Shown: one piece after another, positions 58,445 to 64,000 of the stretch
How the letters are laid out: the number at the start of each line of letters is the position of its first letter
Numbering within the stretch: the stretch's first letter is position 1
From: Tateyamaria sp. syn59
GTDB taxonomy: Bacteria > Pseudomonadota > Alphaproteobacteria > Rhodobacterales > Rhodobacteraceae
Direction of reading: 5' to 3'
DNA length: 64,000 nucleotides
NCBI RefSeq assembly: GCF_007995245.1
Contig: NZ_VCBA01000001.1
Location: 511,730-575,729 of the forward strand
Translations under genes and position numbers: made by a program
The notes under the pieces: model-generated
The model's database searches: none
What the model was told of the DNA's origin: nothing
The model's input: only the letters and a program-made list of their open reading frames with translations

Positions 58445-60810
58445 CGCGCGCCTGCCTCGCAGCGCTCATGTCGCATTGGCGGCGCAATCCGCTCCAGCTT
58501 TTTGCCTTTCTGGCGGGCCTCGCTTTGGCAACCGCGCTCTGGTCTGGCGTGCAGGCGATCAACGCGGAGGCGCGCGCCAGTTATGATGCCGCTGCGTCAA
58601 CGCTGGGCGAGGGCCAGTTCGACCAGATTGTGCCGGTGTCTGGCGACCGCATCGAACAAGCCGATTTCGTCGCCCTCCGGCGGGCAGGCTGGCTGGTGGC
58701 ACCGGTGATTGAGGGGCGCGTGGGCGACGTGCGCCTGCTGGGCATCGACCCGCTGTCCTCGCCCGCGGGCTTTGGTGCTGGGCAGGATGGCGATCTGGCG
58801 GGCCTGTTGAGTGAAGACCGCATCTTTGCGAACGCAGAGACGGCCGCCAAGCTGCCTGTCGATCTGTCGGTGGCTGTGGACGCGAGCATCGCGCCCAACC
58901 TGGCCGTGACGGACATCGGTGTGGCGCAACGCGTGTTGGAACGCACGGATCTGAGCCGCTTGCTCGTGCAACCGAACCAGCCGCTGGTGCAACCGCCGCT
59001 AGCCGATGTCACGCCGCATTTGCGCCTGCAACCCGCAAGCCAGACAGCGGATGTGGGCGAGTTGACGGACAGCTTTCACCTCAACCTGACAGCCTTTGGC
59101 TTGCTTAGCTTTGCGGTGGGCCTGTTTATCGTCTACAGCACCATTGGCCTTGCCTTTGAGCAGAGGCGCGGGGTGGTCCGGACGCTGCGCGCGCTTGGTG
59201 TGCCGCTGCCGCGGCTGATCACCTTGATGGTGGTCGAGGTTTTGATCCTTGCTCTCATCGGCGCAGGTCTGGGCGTCATTCTGGGATACGTCATCGCGGC
59301 GGCCCTGTTGCCGGATGTCGCGGTGACCTTGCGCGGGCTTTACGGAGCCGACGTGTCGGGCAGTTTGCAGTTTCGCGTGTCTTGGTGGGGGTCCGGCCTG
59401 GCCATTGCTGTGCTGGGGGCGCTTTCGGCGGCGGGGGTCACGCTGGCGCAGATTGCCCGCATGCCGCTTTTGGCCAGTGCGCGTCCACGCGCCTGGGCGA
59501 TGTCATCGCGCCGGGCGCAGCGGGCGCAGGCCGTGTGCGCGGCAGCGTTGTTTGCCGGGGCGCTCGCGCTGGGTGTGGGCGGGCAGGGACTGCTTGCCGG
59601 TTTTGCCCTCTTGGGCTGTTTCCTGATCGGGGCCGCCCTGATCCTGCCGGTTCTGATCGCGCCGCTGTTGCGCATGGCTGAGCGGAGGACGCATTCGCCG
59701 GTGGCACGCTGGTTCTGGGCCGACACGCGACAACAATTGCCCGGTCTAAGCCTCGCGCTCATGGCGTTGCTGCTGGCCATTTCGGCCAATATCGGTGTGG
59801 CGACGATGGTGTCGAGCTTTCGGCTGACCTTTGTCTCCTTTCTGGATCAGCGTTTGGCACCAGAACTCTACGTCCAGACCGAAAGCGCGACGCAGGCGGA
59901 CGCTGTGGAGGCAGGTTTGGCGCAGGCGGGCGCGATCGTGTTGCCGCTGCTCGTGGCCGAGGCGCAGATTGCCAATCAACCCGCGCGCCTGTTCGGGGTT
60001 CGGGTTGGACCGACATATCGCGAGAATTGGGTGTTTCTGGATGAGGGCGCCGGGGCCTGGGATGCCGTGGAGGCCGCGCAGGCCGCCGTGGTCAATGAAC
60101 AGCTTGCGCGCCGGGGCGGCCTGTGGCTGGGCGACGTGATCGAGGTTGCGCCGGGCGTGCCTTTACCGATTGCCGCGATTGTCGCCGATTACGGCAATCC
60201 CAAGGGGCAGGTGATCGTGAGCGAAGATCTGTTCCGCACGCTGTACCCGGAGGTGCGCCCGCGGCAGTTCGGTGTGCGCACGGATGACATTGCTGCCATG
60301 CGGCGCATTTTGACTGACGATCTGGATGTGTCGGACAGCGCGATCACGGATCAGGCGGCGCTCAAAGCGTTCTCGCTGCAGGTGTTCGAGCGCACCTTTA
60401 CCGTCACGGCTGCCCTGAATGTGCTGACGCTGACCGTGGCGGGGTTTGCGATGTTGATGAGCCTGCTCACGCTGGCCGATTTGCGCGTTCCGCAATTGGC
60501 GCCTGTCTGGGCACTGGGCCTGACGCGGCGCACCATCGGGCGGCTGGAGTTGTTGCGTACGGTTGTGTTTGCCGCCGTGGTGTTCCTTTTTGCCCTGCCG
60601 GTGGGTCTGGGGCTGGCCTGGGTGCTGCTGGCCGTCATCAATGTCGAGGCCTTTGGCTGGCGCCTGCCGATGTTTCTGTTTCCCGGCGATTATACGCGCC
60701 TTGGGCTCTATGCATTGCTGGCCGCTGTGGCGGCGGCGGCTTGGCCTGCATGGCGTTTGATGCGGACGCCACCAAATGCGCTGCTGAAGGTGTTTGCCCA
60801 TGAACGCTAA
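58441..60810 (+). CDS. FtsX-like ABC transporter permease (two FtsX domains)
   Basis: A 789-residue membrane protein with an N-terminal helix (F-A-F-L-A-G-L-A-L-A-T-A-L-W-S-G), a large periplasmic domain, then two groups of FtsX-type helices: L-N-L-T-A-F-G-L-L-S-F-A-V-G-L and A-L-G-V-P-L-P-R-L-I-T-L in the first, and a matching pair near the C-terminus (L-A-P-V-W-A-L-G-L-T-R-R-T-I-G-R). It forms a mechanotransmission exporter with the ATPase before it. The AttH-type gene starts inside its 3' end. Confidence 0.9.
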   Translation: MTRACLAALMSHWRRNPLQLFAFLAGLALATALWSGVQAINAEARASYDAAASTLGEGQFDQIVPVSGDRIEQADFVALRRAGWLVAPVIEGRVGDVRLLGIDPLSSPAGFGAGQDGDLAGLLSEDRIFANAETAAKLPVDLSVAVDASIAPNLAVTDIGVAQRVLERTDLSRLLVQPNQPLVQPPLADVTPHLRLQPASQTADVGELTDSFHLNLTAFGLLSFAVGLFIVYSTIGLAFEQRRGVVRTLRALGVPLPRLITLMVVEVLILALIGAGLGVILGYVIAAALLPDVAVTLRGLYGADVSGSLQFRVSWWGSGLAIAVLGALSAAGVTLAQIARMPLLASARPRAWAMSSRRAQRAQAVCAAALFAGALALGVGGQGLLAGFALLGCFLIGAALILPVLIAPLLRMAERRTHSPVARWFWADTRQQLPGLSLALMALLLAISANIGVATMVSSFRLTFVSFLDQRLAPELYVQTESATQADAVEAGLAQAGAIVLPLLVAEAQIANQPARLFGVRVGPTYRENWVFLDEGAGAWDAVEAAQAAVVNEQLARRGGLWLGDVIEVAPGVPLPIAAIVADYGNPKGQVIVSEDLFRTLYPEVRPRQFGVRTDDIAAMRRILTDDLDVSDSAITDQAALKAFSLQVFERTFTVTAALNVLTLTVAGFAMLMSLLTLADLRVPQLAPVWALGLTRRTIGRLELLRTVVFAAVVFLFALPVGLGLAWVLLAVINVEAFGWRLPMFLFPGDYTRLGLYALLAAVAAAAWPAWRLMRTPPNALLKVFAHER

Positions 60811-61840
60811 GGTTCTGTTGCTGGTCCTGTTATGGCCCTTTGCAGCGCTGGCGCAGGGGTTTGCCGGTCTCGGCACCGATGCAGAGGGCTTTGCCATCCC
60901 GCAGCCTGACCCCGTTTTTGACTTTCCGGCCGATCACGGCCCGCACCCGGACTACCGCATCGAATGGTGGTATCTGACGGCCAATCTGAAGGACGCGCAG
61001 GGCACGGCCTATGGTTTGCAATGGACACTGTTTCGGTCGGCGCTTGCGCCGGGTGAGGCGGCCGGGTGGCAGTCGCCACAGGTGTGGTTCGCCCATGCTG
61101 CCGTGACCACGCCCGCGGCGCATTTCGCAACCGAACGGTTTGCGCGCGGCGGGACGGGCCTCGCCGGTGTAGAAGCAGAGCCGTTTCGGGCCTGGATCGA
61201 CGAATGGGTGATGGAGGGACCGACGCTCGATGCCGTGACCTTGCGCGCCCAGGGGCCGGAGTTTGGCTATGATATGGCGCTTGAGGCGCAGGGGCCGCTG
61301 GTGTTTCAGGGGCAGGGCGGCTTTTCCGTCAAATCCGCGGAAGGGCAGGCGAGCTACTATTACTCGCAGCCCTTCTACGACATCAAAGGCACGCTGACGC
61401 TTCCGGATGGGCCAGTAGAGGTCACGGGTCAGGCGTGGCTGGACCGTGAATGGTCGTCTCAGCCACTGTCCGACAACCAGACCGGATGGGATTGGTTTTC
61501 GCTGTCCTTTGACAGCGGCGACAAGATGATGGGCTTTCAATTGCGCCAGCGTGACGGCACGCGGTTCAGCGCCTCCACCTGGATTGAGGCTGACGGATCG
61601 ACCACCGCCTATCCCGATGGCGCCTTTGTGGCAGAGCCGCTGGACGTGACCTCTGTCGTGGGTCGGGAGGTGCCGACCGCGTGGCGCATACGCCTGCCCG
61701 ACAAAGGCGTGGATGCGCGGGTGGAGGCCGTGAACCAAGACGCTTGGATGCCGCTGAGTATCCCCTATTGGGAGGGACCGGTGCGCATTTCTGGCAGTCA
61801 CACCGGTGTCGGATATTTGGAGATGACGGGATATGAGTGA
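60800..61840 (+). CDS. AttH / CrtC-like lipocalin-fold secreted protein
   Basis: A 346-residue protein with a signal peptide (L-L-L-V-L-L-W-P-F-A-A-L-A) and two lipocalin-like beta-barrels of the AttH family; motifs are Y-R-I-E-W-W-Y-L-T-A-N-L, F-Y-D-I-K-G-T-L and D-R-E-W-S-S-Q. Together with the ATPase and FtsX genes it makes the ABC-FtsX-AttH arrangement (attEFGH-like), thought to export lipid-like molecules. Its relation to CrtC-type carotenoid hydratases is by fold only. ATG 60800 overlaps the permease end by 11 bases; a TTG two codons earlier exists. Confidence 0.86.
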   Translation: MNAKVLLLVLLWPFAALAQGFAGLGTDAEGFAIPQPDPVFDFPADHGPHPDYRIEWWYLTANLKDAQGTAYGLQWTLFRSALAPGEAAGWQSPQVWFAHAAVTTPAAHFATERFARGGTGLAGVEAEPFRAWIDEWVMEGPTLDAVTLRAQGPEFGYDMALEAQGPLVFQGQGGFSVKSAEGQASYYYSQPFYDIKGTLTLPDGPVEVTGQAWLDREWSSQPLSDNQTGWDWFSLSFDSGDKMMGFQLRQRDGTRFSASTWIEADGSTTAYPDGAFVAEPLDVTSVVGREVPTAWRIRLPDKGVDARVEAVNQDAWMPLSIPYWEGPVRISGSHTGVGYLEMTGYE

Positions 61841-62387
61841 CCCCGCCAATCTGGCCGCGTTCCTCGAGGATGCGTGGCAGCTGTTGCGCCGCGGCGTGGC
61901 CGACAGCCGGTCGCCTGCCCGCTACCCGACCTTTGCAACCGTGTCACCGGGCGGCGTGCCCGAAGCGCGCACAGTGGCCTTGCGGCATGCCGCGCAGGCA
62001 GAGGCGGTGCTGGAGGTGCATACCGACATCGTGACACCCAAGGTCACCGCCCTTCAAGCGTCGCCGGTGGCTGCATTGCATGTCTGGCTGCCCAAGTCGA
62101 ACCTGCAAATCCGGCTGACAACGACGGTCGCGATCCTGAGGGGCAGCGCGGTGGAGGAGGCATGGTCCAAGGTACCGCCCGCCTCACGCGTATCATATGG
62201 AACGGTGCCTGATCCCGGCATGCCCATCGACGACGTCTATGATTACGAAAAGCCACCCGATCAGACGCGGTTCGCTGTTCTGCGCTGCACGGTCGATCAC
62301 ATTGACCTCGTGCATCTTGGCAAACGGCATCGTCGCGCGGCCTATGTGCGCAGTGACGGGTGGGCAGGGACCTGGCTGGCGCCCTAG
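61833..62387 (+). CDS. Pyridoxamine 5'-phosphate oxidase-like FMN-binding protein
   Basis: A 184-residue split-barrel flavoprotein of the PPOX family (Alr4036-like). P-T-F-A-T-V-S-P-G-G-V-P-E-A-R-T-V-A-L-R and the C-terminal W-A-G-T-W-L-A-P are typical; the FMN phosphate-binding Arg/Lys appear in the first block and in K-S-N-L-Q-I-R-L. Substrate not known; a true PdxH is not implied. The stop TAG shares CTAG with the convergent gene. Confidence 0.88.
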   Translation: MSDPANLAAFLEDAWQLLRRGVADSRSPARYPTFATVSPGGVPEARTVALRHAAQAEAVLEVHTDIVTPKVTALQASPVAALHVWLPKSNLQIRLTTTVAILRGSAVEEAWSKVPPASRVSYGTVPDPGMPIDDVYDYEKPPDQTRFAVLRCTVDHIDLVHLGKRHRRAAYVRSDGWAGTWLAP

Positions 62388-62767
62388 CTGCCCAAGAGCA
62401 ACGTGCGACAGGTCGCGATATGCCGCTGGGCGACCTTCTGCGCGGATCGGGCACGGGCAGGCGTTGTGCCGAAGGTGGCCTGCTGCAACAAGGCGGCGTG
62501 CGCCAGTTTCACGTCAATCCTGTGACTGAGGATGCTGCGCCCGTCGTTCGGGGCCATCGTGGCGGAGGTCAGCATGACAAAAGAAGACCTGTCGGCCGCG
62601 ATATCCGATGCGCCGGGGTCGTTCATCAACCACGCATGTTCCATTTCAGCAGAGAAGCGGCCCGCGCATTCGGCAAACGTGTAGGCAAGGTCGTCATGCG
62701 CCGGTGCTGCGCCTGACATGCCGCATATGACTGCTCCGGCGGCTATCATTGTTTTTAATCCGCTCAT
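62384..62767 (-). CDS. Small predicted periplasmic protein, unknown function
   Basis: A 127-residue protein with a signal peptide (M-I-A-A-G-A-V-I-C-G-M-S-G-A-A-P-A-H, cut after A-P-A) and a helical mature part with two Cys, F-A-E-C-A-G-R-F-S and A-T-C-R-T-L-L-L, which could form a disulfide. No family recognised. Its TAG stop overlaps that of the FMN protein gene. The 294-base gap on its other side, up to the icd start, holds no gene that I can support. Confidence 0.75.
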   Translation of the reverse strand: MSGLKTMIAAGAVICGMSGAAPAHDDLAYTFAECAGRFSAEMEHAWLMNDPGASDIAADRSSFVMLTSATMAPNDGRSILSHRIDVKLAHAALLQQATFGTTPARARSAQKVAQRHIATCRTLLLGS

Positions 62768-63061
62768 TTTTTAAGCATTGCGGCTGAAATCAAGTACGTC
62801 AACTGTGCGGTATAAAAACTTTGAGGGATTTCAACCGCTCCGCGAGCTTTGTGCATCTCGTCTCGTGTCGGTGGTATGTTGAAAGCACACACCGCAGAGC
62901 AACGACATTTCATGCGCGCCCAAAACGCAGATCGGATACAATTGTCGCGCCTGCATGACTGGCATTGAGCCTGTGCGCATGACCCGTTATCTGCACGGTA
63001 TACTATGGTGTGCAGAAAGCGCACCGGACGCCCGAACCCGAAACAAGCGAAAGATCGCCCC

Positions 63062-64000
63062 ATGTCCCACGACGCCGCACCCGATATCATCTACACCGTC
63101 ACCGACGAAGCGCCGCAACTGGCGGCGGCCTCACTGTTGCCCATCGTGCGCAAGTTCGTCTCTGCGGCGGGCATTGATGTGTCCACGCGCGACATCTCGG
63201 TTGCGGGGCGTATCTTGGCCACGTTCCCCGAACGCCTGACGGCCGAACAGGCGCAAAGCGACGATCTGGCAGCCCTGGGTCAATTGGTGACCACCGCGCA
63301 GGCAAACGTGATCAAATTGCCGAACATCTCGGCCTCGGTCCCGCAACTTCAGGCAGCGATTAAGGAGTTGCAGGGGCAGGGGTACGATGTGCCCGACTAT
63401 CCCGAGGCGCCCGCGACCGACGAGGAAAAGAACATTCGCGCGCGTTACGACACGATCAAGGGGTCGGCTGTGAATCCGGTTCTGCGTGAGGGCAACTCGG
63501 ACCGTCGCGCGCCTGCCGCCGTCAAGGCCTACGCCAAGGACAATCCGCATTCGATGGGCGTGTGGACGTCTGACAGCAAAACCAAGGTGTCCACGATGGG
63601 CGCCAATGACTTCCGCTCGAACGAGATGTCCGTCACGTTGAGCGCTGCACAAGCCGGTGCGTTGAAGATTGAGCATACGGCAGCCAATGGGACCGTGACG
63701 GTGCTAAAGGACGGGATCGACATGCCCGAGGGCGCCATTGTCGACGCCACATTCATGTCTCGCGCGGCATTGATGGATTTCCTCGCGAAAGCCATCGAGG
63801 ACACCAAGGCAGACGGCACTCTGTTTTCGTTGCATATGAAAGCAACGATGATGAAGGTGTCAGATCCGATCATCTTTGGTCATGCCGTGCGCGCGTATCT
63901 CAAGCCGGTCTTCGACAAGTACGAGGCGGAATTCACGGCTGCTGGCGTCAACCCGAATTCGGGCCTTGGCACCATGCTTGAGGTCATCGCAGGCATGGGC
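63062..64000 (+). CDS. icd: NADP-dependent isocitrate dehydrogenase, monomeric type (3' end missing)
   Basis: The open frame runs from ATG 63062 to the window edge, 313 residues of an expected 740 or so. The sequence is that of the large monomeric [31 protein letters not shown] type motif (here V-I-K-L-P-N-I-S-A), [13 protein letters not shown] and [19 protein letters not shown]. It oxidises isocitrate in the TCA cycle. AAAGATCGCCCC precedes the start. Confidence 0.94.
   Translation, partial: MSHDAAPDIIYTVTDEAPQLAAASLLPIVRKFVSAAGIDVSTRDISVAGRILATFPERLTAEQAQSDDLAALGQLVTTAQANVIKLPNISASVPQLQAAIKELQGQGYDVPDYPEAPATDEEKNIRARYDTIKGSAVNPVLREGNSDRRAPAAVKAYAKDNPHSMGVWTSDSKTKVSTMGANDFRSNEMSVTLSAAQAGALKIEHTAANGTVTVLKDGIDMPEGAIVDATFMSRAALMDFLAKAIEDTKADGTLFSLHMKATMMKVSDPIIFGHAVRAYLKPVFDKYEAEFTAAGVNPNSGLGTMLEVIAGMG

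Noticed and set aside
1-64000. Insertion sequences, prophage or genomic-island borders
   Set aside because: No transposase, integrase, tRNA-bordered direct repeats or shift in base composition was seen.

Overview
The window reads as a chromosomal segment of a marine alphaproteobacterium of the Rhodobacteraceae, most likely the roseobacter group. Evidence: high GC; a circularly permuted two-piece tmRNA with the alphaproteobacterial tag ANDNRAPVAMAA; an ATP synthase zeta subunit; an RNase E with a long acidic insert; the trgA-trgB-cysK tellurite locus known from Rhodobacter sphaeroides; and a dmdA-acuI pair for dimethylsulfoniopropionate (DMSP) breakdown. No insertion sequence, phage, plasmid or CRISPR signal was seen; gene density is high and many neighbours overlap by 1-10 bases.

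Layout. 1-4.5 kb: end of a thioesterase-like gene, tRNA-Ile2(CAU), purM-purN, rnd, a lipoprotein and sufE. 4.5-9.5 kb: DUF1638, a redoxin, YbjQ, a B12-binding corrinoid protein, a PA0069-type radical SAM protein and a homocysteine methyltransferase; DUF1638, the corrinoid protein and the methyltransferase look like parts of a split B12-dependent methionine synthase. 9.5-13.9 kb: a short MprF-like lipid aminoacyltransferase, the zeta subunit, and purC-purS-purQ. 13.9-22 kb: dctB-dctD (DctD lacks the sigma-54 contact loop), a HAD phosphatase, an EEP-family hydrolase and rne with a long leader. 22-33 kb: TusA-like protein, CcdA, a membrane alpha/beta hydrolase coupled to a cytochrome P450, class I aldolase, fumC followed by three tiny genes, SspB, chromate genes, an NTF2-like protein and the tmRNA.

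33.4-46.3 kb is the most notable region. A GntR regulator, a selenium-binding/methanethiol oxidase family protein (MtoX), a polytopic membrane protein and an acyltransferase face, across a short regulatory gap, a tightly coupled run DUF2182 - DUF1326 - DinB-like - dmdA - acuI - HIT. Two divergent BCCT betaine/DMSP-type transporters follow. Together these could import DMSP, demethylate it, reduce acryloyl-CoA and oxidise methanethiol. The Met/Cys-rich DUF2182 and DUF1326 proteins are candidates for copper supply to the oxidase.

46.3-64 kb: a class V aminotransferase, photolyase, a cyclopropane synthase-like methyltransferase, trgA-trgB-cysK, an MscS channel, an alanyl-tRNA editing protein, tRNA-Ser(GGA), an ABC1 kinase with an ABC/FtsX/AttH export-type operon, an FMN-binding protein, a small secreted protein, and the start of a monomeric isocitrate dehydrogenase cut by the window end.

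Two intergenic repeat families are present. One is a four-hairpin element in three copies whose stems covary; the other is a hairpin plus conserved tail in two copies.
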